In this document: one piece after another, positions 24,301 through 37,802 of the stretch
Layout: the number at the start of each line of letters is the position of its first letter
Position numbering within the stretch: the stretch's first letter is position 1
Position numbers and translations under genes: made by a program
Source of the DNA: Hymenolepis diminuta
Taxonomy: Eukaryota > Platyhelminthes > Cestoda > Cyclophyllidea > Hymenolepididae
Reading direction: 5' to 3'
DNA: 64,000 nt
Assembly: GCA_900708905.1 (NCBI GenBank)
Contig: CAADRB010000054.1
Location: forward strand, 592,592 to 656,591
The notes under the pieces: generated by a model
Told to the model about the DNA's origin: nothing
Seen by the model: the letters and a program-made list of their open reading frames with translations, nothing else
The model's database searches: none

Positions 24301-27300
24301 AAAATCTCACAATCTTTTCAATCGCATAACTAAAATCTCGCCATCATGCTTCAGTAAATTTGAAAATTTATCATATTTGGTCTGGCATTGATACTACTTA
24401 TTACTTTAGAGGAAAAGAAAATATATTAATTCAACTGATTCTTTCTAAACCGATTAATCTTCTATTTGTACAACTCTTACGCTAAAATCGTCTTTTGAAC
24501 TTTTCACCTTGCAAGATTAGCAGCTAATAGAATATTTTGCAGACATCACTTTGATAGTCGATTTCTATTTTGTTATGACAATGTCAAGTAGGTCTAATAA
24601 AAACCTTGACAAGGTCACTGCTTACGGCAATGGTGATTTGTCAATTGACAGAATCGATATGCATTGAACAATTTCTCACAGACAAACACCATATTTATTT
24701 AGGAGCATTCTCTTAGCTTAGTTAGAGATTGAGACAATAATGCTAAATTTAGTGATAGGCGAGGTTTCAAACCGAATCAGATATTTCTAAATTATCTGTT
24801 ATCCTGCAACTGAACTTGCTGTATGAAAGAGAAAATTGAAATATCATTCATTTTTTTCTGCAACTTCGAAGGTGCACATCCCATCCGTCGAAAAAGTTGG
24901 GATTCAACCATCTTTCTAATAGTGAAAAATAATCATATAAAAAGTTATCGGGAACAATCTAGAACGCTGAGAGAGAAATGTTTAACTGGGCTTTTATTAA
25001 AATACTTAGGGGACAGAAAAGAGGAAAGGATTTAAAGATGCCGTGAGCAATGTCAATGTCAAAGAGTCTTACTTCATTTGGATTTTGGAAACGGGTTATA
25101 CAGTATTTTTCATAAATGGTCCCAATATTCAAATCTTGTGATTCGTCCCCTAGATTGATAGTTCCATCCATTTTATACTATAACTTCCGAGTTTTCCGAA
25201 CAAGTTTCGTAATATTCACAGGCATAAGCTACTTAAACTTTGGAATTCGAGATGACATTTAACCGTACAAACATAATTTTATTATAACATTTTTTACTTG
25301 CCTTGGAAAATACTCCCTCAAGGATATTTAGAATGAGCAGTCCTGAATATTATGCACAAATAATATCTGAAGGTGAGGGACACCTTACTATGGACCTATC
25401 CTTAATGCAACTCTTGTGATGGCAGCAAACTTCACACCCTCATTGAGAAAAATTTTCACGACATCTGACTTGGGTAGAAAAGGTGTTCTGCAGCCGCCTT
25501 TATGCAAAAACAAATTTAATTGACCTTTTTTGTAATCCAGACTTTAGACGTTTGGTTGACCATCCACGATGAGCATTGACCTTGTGGCTTCCGTCTTGTC
25601 AGACGTGTACGTGGATCACCGGAGCACATGTAGTAGATGCGAACTTTTCAAATACCAACTTCTTTTCATTTGTATTAAATATTTCACTTCGGAAATTTTT
25701 TCTTAGATAATACTTAATGGCAGTGGAAATGCTATTCAAGATAATTACTAGTATTATTTGAAATTCCATGTCTAGAAGCAATCTGAATAAAAAGTGAGGA
25801 AGAAGTCACAGTCAGAGCATTACAATCCCACTTTTCACGATTAGATTTTATTTAACATTTCTACTGCTATTCCTGCTAGAAGTTGGGAGCACCTTAGCAT
25901 CAATCTTAAAACCCTTATTAATGAAGATAGTATACGTTGTACTATTCAGACAAGAAAATCCAAATACATAAATGAGAAAAAATACTTCTGGAAAGTGGCA
26001 AGGAGATTTGTTTTAGGAGATTCAATTATTGACATTTTCCTCTTCTTATTTCGGGAAAATAAATGCTTTCGTTTTATTTTCCCTTTGAATCAAATGTCAA
26101 CGTTGAGTATATTTATTTTATATGTGGTATTTCAGTCACCCTTGCATTTATAAGATATAAAGCTGTCAACATTTGGCTCGAATTCGCTTGAGTTTGGGGT
26201 TTGGAGTTTCAGAGGCAGGAATTGGCATTGTTTTCTGATATAGCTACGACAACCCGGTCGTGCCAAAATGTTTTGATATTTTGATCAATTTACCTCCGCC
26301 ATGAATTTGTGCAAACTGTTTTTCTAATCCTCCTGACGATCTGATAAAAAAGAATGCTGGGGGAAATTAAAGCCGGCTCCATCTATAGAATTAATGATCA
26401 TCTCTTATCTACAATCGTTACTTGTATTCTCCCATTTTTTTTAAAAATTAATAAATTCGGGAAATTCTTCTTCTAGGAGGAAATTGAAATTGAAACGGAA
26501 AAATCCCGCACTTTGTTGACATTCCTACTGAGTGAAAGAACAACTCAATTTGAATATTCAAATAGTTTGAACCTGGTCCAAGTGCACGGAAATAAATTCT
26601 TATATGTTCGTATGACTATGATGATTGAATGAAGTCACCTTGAAATTTATTGCCTAAAGGACATTTTAAATTTAAAGAGCTGAAGAAAACTAGTCAATAA
26701 AAAACACCACTTATTGTTAATTTAAATTCATTCAACTGGCATATTTGTTAAATCAACAAGGTCAGCTCACTAAAATGCATATCCAGCGGGAAACCTGATA
26801 ATTTAAACAATATTTCGAGATCAATAAATATTATCAGATGGTTCAGGTAATCCATGCCATTTATTTATTTACAAAGGAGGAGACTAAAACCGGATGGCCT
26901 GCCTTCTAATTGTCAAAATTTAAATGAGAAAAATCATTTTTCATACTGCCAAATAAAAACTTCCTAAGCTCAAATCAAAAGGAAGTCTGAAATGACGATT
27001 CTCCTGTCTTCAAGCATCTTGACTAAAAAACTGATGGAAGTCGGAAAAAATAAGGCTCAAATGTGCACAGCGTTTATGTTTTGTCTGGAGATAGTCAATT
27101 CCCGCGGATCGTCTCAAAGTCGCCCATCACCCTTGTCAATATACCGAAGTACATCGCTCTTGGCACCTTAGTTATTTGAGACAAAACTGATGCCACCCTG
27201 ACTGTGATTTGATCTCCCAAAATCAAAAACATGAAGATAACTTGTATTTTTATATAATGTCTTCGTTTGATTTGTAAAATGGCTGGGGACTAATTGCATT

Positions 27301-27769
27301 CTGTATCGACAACCGTTCCCTCTGAATTGAAGTCACCCATGGTCCAGTGATATCTGGTGGGCAGATACAGCATATTATCAGAACTAAATCTCCTAGTTGT
27401 ACGACATCAATGAAGATTCATACTTCACCAACTGAGTAGTCACAAGAAGAGTAAAGTAATTCAATCAACTCAATATATCATATCTCAATTATTCATTGCA
27501 TTTCCAAATGTTAGCAGCCAAAAGAACACATAAGTTAGCCCCATAAACATTATCATTATTAATAAAGGAAATATTAATAATATTATATAATTTTAGAATT
27601 TTGATTGATTTATCCTGAAGTTTGTTACATCGATTAATTAAAAATTGTTTTGAGTTTGAGTGAAGGAGAAATTCGAAAATATTTTCGGAATATTTCTTTA
27701 TGTGTTGACATGCAGTTAAGATGGAAGTTAGAAGGGATGTTAGAAATCTCTCAATTAGTGTTCTTACGC

Positions 27770-28050
27770 GGCAAACTAGAAGTCCTGGCAGTAATCTCGC
27801 AGAGCAAACCAATCTGGAGTACCCGGTGATATAGCAACTTGACACAGAAATTAATAACTCACGGCAGATCACAAGACACATTATAGTCAACACGCGTGTA
27901 TTAACGGAACTCGATCTCAACCGGTATCGGGTCAAACAAATAGGCATGATTCCAAAGGGTCATTTATCAGTAGGGGAATTAAGAAGGAAGTTGCATTTTC
28001 ATTTATAGAGGAAATATGGGCGGAGAAGAGGAATAATTATTAAATCCTCT
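27770..28050 (-). repeat. Dispersed repeat family B, copy 2
   Basis: The reverse complement of 16300-16560 is recognisable over about 260 bases. The core 27853-27926 is nearly identical to its partner, while flanks carry small insertions and substitutions. This copy is in gene-free DNA and opposite in orientation to copy 1. Confidence 0.75.
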
Positions 28051-29184
28051 AGCAGTTAGTAATTGACATCCTGATAATTCTGCCCAAAATCCACTAGAAC
28101 ATTATGAATCACTAAGAAGAAATTAAATTTACGTTCTAAATAACTGTGCTCGTTTACCAGTATTTTTTGATCAAGAAGGGTCGGTCAGCCGCTTCATTTG
28201 TCCAAAATATTGTAAATTTCTTTCAAGTTTTATGAAATCTACAAAAAATTTTTTTTTTGGAAGAAGTAACCATGTATTATGAAAATCTTAAATACAGTTT
28301 TCTCAAACACCGGTCAGTCTGACACTTTTATACCCCTCCTCAAACCAAAATACATATCCTTTTTTCTAACTTTATGCAAAAACTGCGCCAGTTGAGTTTT
28401 CGCCAAATGTTATAGTATTTCAAAGATTGTAAAAAACGGACACAATGTTTGATTGACTTCAAAAATTACGCCATAGGAAGGAAGTGTGGTAAAACAAATC
28501 TAAAACACTATGCTAATGCTTTTCCTTTAAAAATCTGTTATAGCACCAGAAACCGATTTCTGATACCGCAATCGTACGCAAATCATTTTATTTTGTCTTC
28601 TTTTCGGAGGAATATCCTTCACCTAATTCATTTTTAAATTTTGATCACAGATCTTTCAATCGGTTTTAATCCACTTGCTGGATATAGCATATAACCATTG
28701 AGTGAACATATCTTACTGATCTCTGATAAGTTAAAACTATTGATTGCCATGTCAAGACTACGTAATCGGCTTAGTAACATACAAGGTACATATTTGTATT
28801 ATTGAGAACTATTAGCCATTTAAATTGTTAACTGAATAAGCAAAATTAACCAATAAAGAAAATATTGACGTTAAGATGACGTCTGATAGAAGTATCATCT
28901 AAAGATGAGCTTTCTGATGAACGCTCAATCTCTTATGATTGAACAAGCTGCTCCTTTTCTTTTCGATCACAGTTTGACCACCTTTTCAACAGGTTGTAAA
29001 AAATTTCATTATTTATCATTTCATTGTCCAAATATCAGAAATTGTCTCCCAAGTTATCAAGAAAAATTCATGTCAATGATTTCTACATCTTTTGAGAAGT
29101 TGATTAAATTTTATTGCTGGTTATGCTATTTCGTAAATATCGATAATGGCTAAGATAACGGGAAGGTAAGAGTCAAGGTGATTT

Positions 29185-29705
29185 CAACATAGCAGAGCTC
29201 ACTAGAGCTCACCCAATGTGCTCTCAGACAAATATGTCACTTCATCTCATACCTGTTGGATTTCTAATAAATCGGAGTATTTGTCACCTCTATTCATATG
29301 CAGTTATATTCGTCAGAGTATTCTATCCAACCCTGCTTACACTATCTTTCCATTAATGTTAATGAAAGAACCATTTAAGGCGTGAAGCAGAATAGTAAAC
29401 ATTATTTTAGATGATTCACTGATTTAAGATAAATATAAACATTTTCGTCTAGTCAATCCAATCGCAAGCGATCCATTGTCACCATTCACTGATATTCTCA
29501 GCTAAGTGCGCATTGCAATTTGTCCGGAAGCAATGAAGCCTTTCTCTGAGATGGACAAGTTTGCAGAATCAGGCGTTTTTAATATCATTTTATCTATTCG
29601 CATTTAGTAATAATTATCAACCCGAATCTGTCGAACATATATTGATCGTACAATTAAATTTAATGAATGAATGAGACATTTCATTTAGGTAAGATAATAT
29701 AATGT
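29185..29705 (+). repeat. Diverged tandem repeat unit 1
   Basis: This stretch aligns in the same order and orientation with 30140-30690. Shared anchors include GAGCTCACC-like, TTTCTAATAAATC, CGTCAGAGTATTCTATCC-like, ATTCTCAGCTAA and TCTCATTTAG motifs, each with substitutions. Spacing between units is about 0.98 kb. No coding potential is apparent. Confidence 0.5.
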
Positions 29706-30139
29706 AATAACTTAACCATTCCATGGAAAGATAACTTGGATATTCTTACCAAATACCCCAAAAACCTGCTCTTATATTTCCTATTTGATAATCTTTTAGC
29801 TGGAGAAATCGGTTTAGTTTTGAATCATCGGAATGTTGAAAAGATCAGTAGAACAACGAACAACGATCGAGGAGAAAATAAGAATTAAGTCAGGTAATCA
29901 AAGGATCTTACCACGGGAGAGTTTTGAATCTGATTTTATAAACGGATATAGTATATTATTTGATGGTCTAATTTCCCCTAGTTCAAATTTTTGGATTCGT
30001 CTCTTTAATTTCCTCTCTGCGATGTCTGAAACCTCTAACCATCTCATTAATTTAAATAGTTGGTCATACTGTATCATCACACTTTCTCTTAATGACTTAG
30101 ATAGCAGGACGATAAGAACTATTATGATTTAAATATAGC

Positions 30140-30690
30140 GGAACACATTTGAGTTCACCAGATGTACTCTCTTTGATTGTACCACTTAATTTCTTATCAG
30201 TCGTCATTTCTAGTAAATCTGGGTTGTCATCACTGATATTTATATATAATTGTGTTTATCGGAATATTCTCTCCAGGCATGTTTATAATATCTTGTTAGT
30301 AAACTTAATGAAAGCTGAAGGAATTCCTTTCTCATTAATTCGAGAGGTGACGCAGAGTAACAGACAGTGCTTTTGGTGACTCACTAATATCCAAATTCCC
30401 AGATTTAAATTAACGATAAACACTGACGTCTCCATTTAATTACAATCAAATTTTGCTGTCACTTTATGTATGTGATGTTTTAGATTCTCAGCTAACTCTG
30501 CAGAGGAATTTGAATTGAAGTTACCCAATTAGCGGGGAAAGTTAATCCTTAAAACGGGCCAATATGCAGACTTAGGCTCTCGTTTTGGATTATTTAGAGC
30601 CGATTCTTCTCATTTAGTCATAACAATCAAAGCGAAAATTGATTATATTGTTAAATTTAATAATTGAGGTGTCTCATTTAGACAAAATTT
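30140..30690 (+). repeat. Diverged tandem repeat unit 2
   Basis: The second copy of the unit at 29185-29705, in direct orientation. Anchors such as TTTCTAGTAAATC, CGGAATATTCTCTCC, ATTCTCAGCTAACTC and GTCTCATTTAG occur in the same order as in unit 1. Confidence 0.5.
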
Positions 30691-32469
30691 TTGGTGTTAA
30701 GGTTAACGGCTATTAGTTGATAGCAGACGACCAAATATAAAGCCAAGAGATGTGAGTTAACCATATTATATTGAGCAACGCCAATAAAATTCGAAATAAA
30801 GTGTGAGAACAAGAGCACACTACAGGAAAATGGCAAAGGAAAAGTAGTCAGATATGGTGAGAACCTGGAAAATGCTAGTTATGCAACCGTCCAGTCGTCG
30901 GACGCTACAGGTGAATTCTGAGTTATCCCGAAAGAGGCGAGTACACATTACTAATCAATCTTCGCCAGCAGTAACGTTCGAAAATAGTTCAAGAAAGCGC
31001 AAAAATGATTAAAACGAATTAAAATAAAATTACTTAAAAAAAGCAAGAATTTTTTTGGGAAATCCTTCAAGATAATATAAGTTTTACATCAATAATCATC
31101 CAATAGGAAAGCCATCTAAGTATTTTTGAGAAATACCTGAAAGCCTCACTCTTTTATTTTAACAAGAAAACTATTCAAATTTGTTGTGAATATCTTGTAC
31201 CTAAACGACAGAAAACTTGCACCTCTGTAAGACCGTCATACTCATCTGAACAACATGCAAATTGATAAACTTTGCATTTTTATGTGCTCGCTTATTGGCG
31301 TTCATTTTAAAATGTTCTTGGAGTTCGTGGTTTGCAGTTTGACAAGATCAAAAGTTCTCACTCATTTTGGATTAACTTTCTCATCGTTGCTAATAATCTC
31401 ATTAATTAATAGAAAATTCCTATTGGGAATTGAAATCTCCTGTGACCCGAAATTAGTGTTACATTTTCATTTCACTCACTCAGTGGGGTTTATTGAAATC
31501 ACGAATAGATGGGAATTAATTAGACTCGAAACAAGAGTGTTTATTGAGCTTGTCTGACCGTATCTCAGTGTCGGCGTCGTTGTTATTTTTCCAATGAAAT
31601 GGGAAGTTAATTTCGCCCTTATTTACATATACAAAGCAAAATATTAAAATGAAGCAATGTGGCTTATGGATGACATCATCACATAATCTGGTGGCCCGCC
31701 GGGATACCAAATGTAAAAAGTTCAAGAGTTCTATCATTTCCGGGAATTTATAATTCTCGTATGTGTTCAATTGCTGCATCTTTGATAAGCGTACAGATCA
31801 CTTTCCAGGAGGTGTGACAGGCTTGATCAAAATTTATTCGGTCTCCTTAAGCTTGGCACATTTGACCATTTTCACCGTTTATCAGTTTAGCACACTCAGA
31901 ACATTCCCATAGATAGATCGAAGTCAAGATGGATGTCTGATAGAACAGTTAAACATGAGAAATTCAATTAAAAAGTTGATTTATTTGGTATTTCATTACC
32001 TAAATGTCATTCATTTAATGCAATTAGATTACTATCTATTGTGCCCTCTTTAAAAATTAATTTGGATTTAATACAACCTGCTTGACATTTCATTTAGGTA
32101 CTGAATATTATATTTTGAAAAATCTATTAAGAGGTATATTAGCGGCCCGTAACTTTGGAAGAGAGAATGTATTTCGTAGTTATTAGAGTGATGAACTCAA
32201 ATTTTTGTTACCCCTAGGATGACCGGAATTAATCAGTGCGGTTGGTCGTTTGCTTCACTGTATGGGCGTAGATGGGCATTGACTTTGGTAATCATTTCAT
32301 TACAGACACATTAACATTTTGAAGATCATTACAGACGCTGCTAAAGGTTAATGATCTTGGATACCTATGCAGAGACGATATTAATCTAGAGACATTTATT
32401 GAAGGAGAATATAAGTCATTAATGTTTTACACGAGTGAATAGCGCCGTTAGGTGGTGTAGCAGAAGAAG

Positions 32470-32790
32470 TCCAATTAGTTGTTGACAAGTACAACTAGGC
32501 ACTAGCAGAATCTTCTAGCATAAATTTTGCCCCTAAGATTGACCAGACTATGTCCAAAGTACTGAAAACAAAGAAGGTGCTGAGTGGGGAAAGTTTATTG
32601 CACTTGTGTTTCAACTTTCAACATGCTTATTCATTAAATATGATAAACGCCAAGTTGCAGGAATATTGACTGCTGATTGGCCGGGAAGACCTCGGTAGGC
32701 ACGGCCACAAGTGACCGCTACGCGATTAATAACACGCCGCTAGAGCATGCGAGATTCCCCTGATCGGCCCAGTTGGAGTTGTGGACTCCA
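32470..32790 (+). repeat. Dispersed repeat family A, copy 2
   Basis: It shares CTAGCAGAATCTTCTAG, GAAAACAAAGAAGG, AAAGTTTATT and GCTGATTGGCCGGGAAG, in that order, with 39070-39305, and fewer of these with 12300-12515. Its GC content is above the local background between about 32650 and 32780. It lies just downstream of ALP copy 3 and antisense to it, the same relation that copy 1 of this family has to ALP copy 1. Confidence 0.55.
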
Positions 32791-33239
32791 CAGTGTCATT
32801 TAAGGAAAAGCTAAGTCGATTTCTTGACTGTGAATATTTAGTAAGTCATTTTGCTGTTCGGTTAACCTGCATTTCGCAATTAATTGTCTGATTTCGCCTT
32901 CATTTTAGAAATGGTATTGAGGAACGTAAGATAATACCTTTGAAGTTGCGTTTATGTTCAAAGTATTTTAATAAATTGGACGATGTTTGATTCATGGAGC
33001 CAACCAACTTAATCTACGAGAATATTGGGTGAATAAATTTTCTCTATTCAACGCAATAATTTTCACGTGGAGTTCTACGCTCTAAAGGGTTGAAAATATG
33101 GTAACATGTCAATATTTGAAGCGAATTACTGAGTGAACTCTGAACTGGTTAAAATAATTCATTAGCATCCGTAGATAATTTAGTCTTTTCGGAGATTACA
33201 CAAGTTAAATATCTACACGAATCAATAGAAAATTTCGAT

Positions 33240-33245
33240 TTTATT
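33240..33245 (-). terminator. Poly(A) signal AATAAA of ALP copy 3
   Basis: On the minus strand AATAAA begins five bases after the stop codon at 33251-33253, matching the arrangement in ALP copy 1. Confidence 0.6.
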
Positions 33246-33250
33246 CACTC

Positions 33251-36200
33251 CTACAAAAGATTATTTTTGATGACAATGATGGTGAGAATTATGGAAAGAG
33301 CAGAGAGTCCAAGAGTAGTAGAAGAGGAGGAACAATGCGACTCTGTCTCGAAAGGAGTAAGACACATTGCGTACTTCATTGATTGAGCAATGAATGTATT
33401 GTCTATGGTGGAATGGAAGAGGTGACTGAAGACACCGGTGGCGTAAACACCCACATCTTCTCCCGCATGTGTTGATGAGTAAAAAGGGACGAAAGCGGGT
33501 TGCTTGAACTCCTTGTCATGGAGTTTGGCAGTGATATTTGGATTATTGAGATTATCACGAGTTTCATTCACTTTTCCTGCAGGACCTGAGGAGTAGATGA
33601 GTGGGGTCATACCCTTGTTGTCAAATGTCTATAATAACAAAACAAAATCACTACCTTCATGACCAACCTTTTAAGTAAAAGAAGAAGGAGCATCTATCTT
33701 TCCCCATCTATTGTCTGAGTGAAGAAAATAGATCACTTTAAATCATGGCATATAACATTTGGTTAGAGATAGATGCACAGGTGTGTTATTTAAAAGGTAT
33801 ACAATCGTAAATGAGTCTCAAATGAGACTCCACGTGATAATGCAGAAAGTGGTTTCTCTTCGACCTTGTGGTAAGGTTGTCAAATGTTGTCACTATGTCA
33901 CTGACTCTGTAGAAGACATAAATGAAGAAAGAAGGACTTACCATTGGACCATAACCTTCGTCAAGATCCAATAGACTGGAGAGTCGACGTGGCTCACCAA
34001 CGAGATGGAAGGAATGGGAGTGATCAGCTGTGAGGATAATCAGCGTCTCTTCCAAATTCACCATTTTCGTGCCCTCACGAATGGCCTCCTCGAATGCCAA
34101 CATATCAAGTAGAGATTTCCTATGTCAAGAAGAAGGTGAATTTACATAAATGGCGGTATTAATTGATTAAGACACACATTATTAAGGCATCTCAGAGCAT
34201 GGCTTGTGGACGAAAGTTGCTTTAAGGTGTGAAATAGTTTATCTTAGTGAGGGTTGAGTGCTGCACCATTTGGAAACTCACTTTCCAAGGTTTTCGTGGT
34301 GAGCGTGATCGATACGAGCACCTTCAACAAAGAGGAAGAAACCGTTGGGTTGACGCGAGAGTATTTCAATGGCTACACGTGTCATATTCGCTATGGATGC
34401 TTCATGTGGGTCTCGATCGGCATCGTAGGGCATGTGAGAAGGAGCCAAAAGACCTGAAATGGGCGAGAAAATGAGTTAAGGGAATGAGCCAGAACACCTA
34501 CACGACCAACCGAGTTTCCACATGACCTCAACTCACCAAGAAGATAATCAACGCCAGTGAAGTTTGTTTTCATGAATTCATGTGAGTCATTAACAAGCTT
34601 AGCGTTTCGTCCGAGACTTTGCATGTGTTGAAGCCATTCGTCAGCGACATATCGTCCATCACTACGCTGACCATTGGCCTCAGTGGGATAGAACATGGAG
34701 GAACCTCCACCGATGATGACATTGATGTCGGGATTATCTTCGAGCAATTGACGGGCAATATCTTTTGGAACATCCTTCTTTTTACCGCAATCTTTGAACA
34801 TATAACTAAAAAGAAGTTTAAGTATTTGAGTTTTGCGCAATTAAATCTAAAACTCAATGAATCTGCCATTTATCTATAAACTTATATTATATAAGTTTTT
34901 ATATATATATCACCTGGGTTTGCTAATGACTTCTTTGTAAAAACGCAACAGTTGATTTGTTTATATGCAGTCCCTTTAAGTAACAGCTAAATTATCGCAT
35001 TTGCTGAGTTTCTGAAGTTTTCAGCTTATACATTACGTTGTTCTTGTTAGTAGGCAACGAGATGGAAAGACTCCTCTCCCTTTACCATCCATTACCGTAA
35101 ATTCCTGTCGATCTTTGCATAACTTCCACAATGAATGGATGGTTAGATAGATACGCGATATAAGTGCCCTCTTAGCTTCCACATCAAGAGGCCAAAGTAA
35201 CTTGTATTTTTTGGAATAGAACTAGAAGGACCACGAGACTTGAGTCATCTTGTTTTCCCATAAGTTTATAGAAGCGTTTCAGCCTTTTAATGAGTAAAAA
35301 CCTCTTCCAAAAGGAAGGTAATGTCGACTAAAGTGCCACATTCTGCGCCGCACATATATTCATAATTATTATTTATTTGGAATCCACGAAAAATGGTAAC
35401 TGATCCGTTGTGATCGTTGATAAGGTCATGTATAGTTTAATAAGGTGAGATTTTCTGTCGAGAGACATAGCCAAAACTTATGGTACTATTATCTTAATTT
35501 TCATTCATTTTTGGAACGAAAGAGAAATTGATCGTTTGTGATCCGGTTTCAAAAAATGGTCTGTTTTGTATTAAATAATAAATTTTTGAAGTCGATATCA
35601 GTTCTGTATAGAAGTTTAGTGATCCATCTTGGGAAATTTCTATAAATTATGGCAAAATGCTAAGTTCTTCTATTATTCTGAAGCTTTTTTTAAACACGCT
35701 GATCCAATTATTTCTTGGTGAAAATTTCATTACTGACATCATGTTAACACTGCCACCTTTGTTATTCTGTTCATCACCTTAACTGACCTGTCCTCTCAGT
35801 CATTTAATTTTGATGCTGCCCCACCCATATACCATAGAGTCAAACTAACATGTCAAAACATTAGCATATTACACAATGAACTATACACCTTATGTGAATA
35901 TGGGTAACAAGCAGTTTCCAAACTCTTAATTTTCTGAATGCCATATCAACCACTACTTGACCTCTCTCCGTTGCTAAACTTGTTGAAATTATTTTCTCTT
36001 CCACTTATTCAGATGCCATTCTGTGAATGAAATTTGTTATGGGTAGTGCAAATAATGTGACTGACTTAACTAAGGTAGGAAAACTATTCACGCTGAACGA
36101 ACTTACGTGTCGCATTCCCAGTCTCTGAAAGCGATGTGCGCGAAGGCACCAGCTGGCGAAGCATGAGTGATACGCGAGGTGGTAACAAGACCAGTAGCCT

Positions 36201-37679
36201 TGCCAGCACGAATAGCAGCCTTCAGAACTGAATCAACTCTTTCCTCTTCTTTGTATACTCTGCAATCCATGGGTTTAACGTCACCAGTTAAGCCAAGCAC
36301 ACCGGTGTTGGTCTTTGTGCCTAAAATGTGGAAATAGTAATTGTTAATTGAGCAGTGCTAGTCTGATGATGACTGGCTAAATAGATTATCAATTTCTAAC
36401 CGTGATTTTCGATTTCCTACGATCCCTCCATAACCTTTTACGTTATCTCCTTACTGTGTGTTTTGGTATAAATCAGAAAAGTACCAAAATAACTTTTACG
36501 CTTAGCTCATTAAACTATTGTGGCCTCACAGTCATAGGCATTCAATGGGAAATTAAAGTCTATTGGCCTTAAAGTCAACATTTAAAGGAGCGAGTGAATA
36601 TTCCCAATTAAGACACTCACCTTCGTTTGAATTTGAACAGTCCATTAACTCTGAACTTTGTACTTCTGAAATTTCACTTCAGAACTTCGATACTTATTTA
36701 TGTTGACGGTTTCCATTAACGTCAATAGTCAGTTTACTTATAAATTTCATTTAAGCGGATTGTTAAACAATACTTAAATGAAACTGTTGTTCTTTCAGAC
36801 AGTTTTGTACTAAATGAATCACACAAAATTTACCTTTTTGTCAAATAAACTCGAGAAGTGGTGAGGTGCACGTCAGGTTATTTAGAGGACCGGAGAATGA
36901 GATACATTAATCCACATCGTGTGTGGGAAGGTGAGTTTTTCAGTGAAAAAACTTAATGATAGCTTCCTTTACGGTGAGTACTTTGGCAGCGGTTAATGTA
37001 AACGACTGTCAAGTAAGTTTATGAGATATATGATCGTCAGTGGACACCCGGTGACGCAGATGGGCCACTGGTTTATACGAGGATGGTTAAAGGCCACAGC
37101 AATACCTTTTCTCTACCCATTTCAAGTGTTGGTACTAATTTTCAGGTGGATTGGGGAGGTCCTTTTCTATAAAGACCTTAGAACTTGCCCGAGTAGCTCA
37201 TAGGCAGTATCATATCATAAAAATGAACCTTTTTTCAACCTATACATACAACGTATGATTAATAAAATAGGAATAAACGTACCTCCCAGATAGGCTGTTG
37301 CGGAACTGGCAGAATCTGTGACTTCAGTGTGAAGGTCGTAGGTACGACAGAGGGTGTGGAAGGGCCAGTCTTCGAAATCCATCATTGGATTAGCGGCACC
37401 GATTCTTCCCTCCATTTCAGCTTTGAAAAATCTTCCAGCCGAAATAGTCGGTGCTCCCATACCATCACCGAGGAATAAAATGACATTTTTGGCTGGTTTG
37501 GTTGGTTTCAGGTAGTATGTGTTGGTTCGCTGAATTCTCTCTCTTGCAAGACGCTCCCAGAAAGATGGCAGGATTTCCTGTTTGTTAGCGGGTACTTTAT
37601 CCTTTCCAGATATCGCGTTGGTAAAGCTCAGAGTTAGTAAAATGGCCAATCCGAAAAGAGAAATAGAAATAGATTTCAT
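33251..37679 (-). CDS. ALP: Alkaline phosphatase, copy 3 (six exons, 535 aa)
   Basis: Exons, 5' to 3' on the minus strand: 37679-37283, 36320-36107, 34805-34537, 34453-34282, 34119-33942, 33628-33251. All six exon lengths and phases equal those of copy 1, and introns 3-5 (83, 162, 313 bases) are also equal in length. The product is a secreted, probably GPI-anchored phosphomonoesterase. It has a signal peptide, D72 in GDGMG, S123, H185/S187, E337/D342/H346, D383/H384 and H464, so a complete metal and nucleophile set. Differences from copy 1 are few: in the signal region (SFTN for SSTN, GKDKV for EKDKA), several in exon 2 (e.g. KPMDC for KPKDC), the first residues of exon 3 ([11 protein letters not shown]), and three near the C-terminus. 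The ATG is the one that begins the signal peptide and sits 69 bases from the conserved TATA position. Confidence 0.95.
33341..34773 (-). repeat. Identical 1433-base tract shared with ALP copy 1 (arm 2)
   Basis: Reverse complement of 9126-10558 with no difference that I could find by eye, across four coding segments and three introns. The boundaries are sharp: 33340 and 34774 both differ. Together with arm 1 it forms a widely spaced inverted repeat about 22.8 kb apart. Confidence 0.85.
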
Positions 37680-37740
37680 TTGTGCGTCTATACTGCGAAG
37701 GAAAACCAAGTCGTTTGCACTTATGATTGTTTCGCAGTGC

Positions 37741-37802
37741 CTTTTAAATTACTCGATAGTGTATGCATACCTAATTCATGGCGCGAATTTATATGAACCA
37801 AT
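37741..37802 (-). promoter_or_regulatory. ALP copy 3 core promoter: CCAAT and TATA-like boxes
   Basis: On the minus strand an ATTGG (CCAAT complement, at 37798-37802) is followed by TTTAAAAG (37741-37748), 69 bases before the ATG, the same distance as the TATA box in copy 1. The GGCACTGCGAAACAATCATAAG stretch just after it is shared by both genes. The TATA box here is weaker (TTTAAAAG), which could lower expression. Confidence 0.55.

Larger units (their letters stand above)
21330..33239. other. Large gene-free region between ALP copies 2 and 3
   Basis: About 11.9 kb without a convincing coding exon; open stretches are short, lack recognisable domains and are what AT-rich DNA gives by chance. 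It contains low-complexity AT tracts (23518-23555; an AT run at 22864-22876), family B copy 2 (27770-28050), a diverged tandem pair (29185-29705 and 30140-30690), and family A copy 2 (32470-32790). Segments near 22740-22890 and 27115-27265 share a GATCGTCT...CAATAT order and an exact ATGAAGATAACTTGTAT, hinting at another old repeat. Confidence 0.6.

Noticed and set aside
27489..27947. 152-codon open frame on the minus strand
   Set aside because: It overlaps repeat family B; the other copy of the repeat does not keep the same frame beyond the conserved core, so the frame is incidental.
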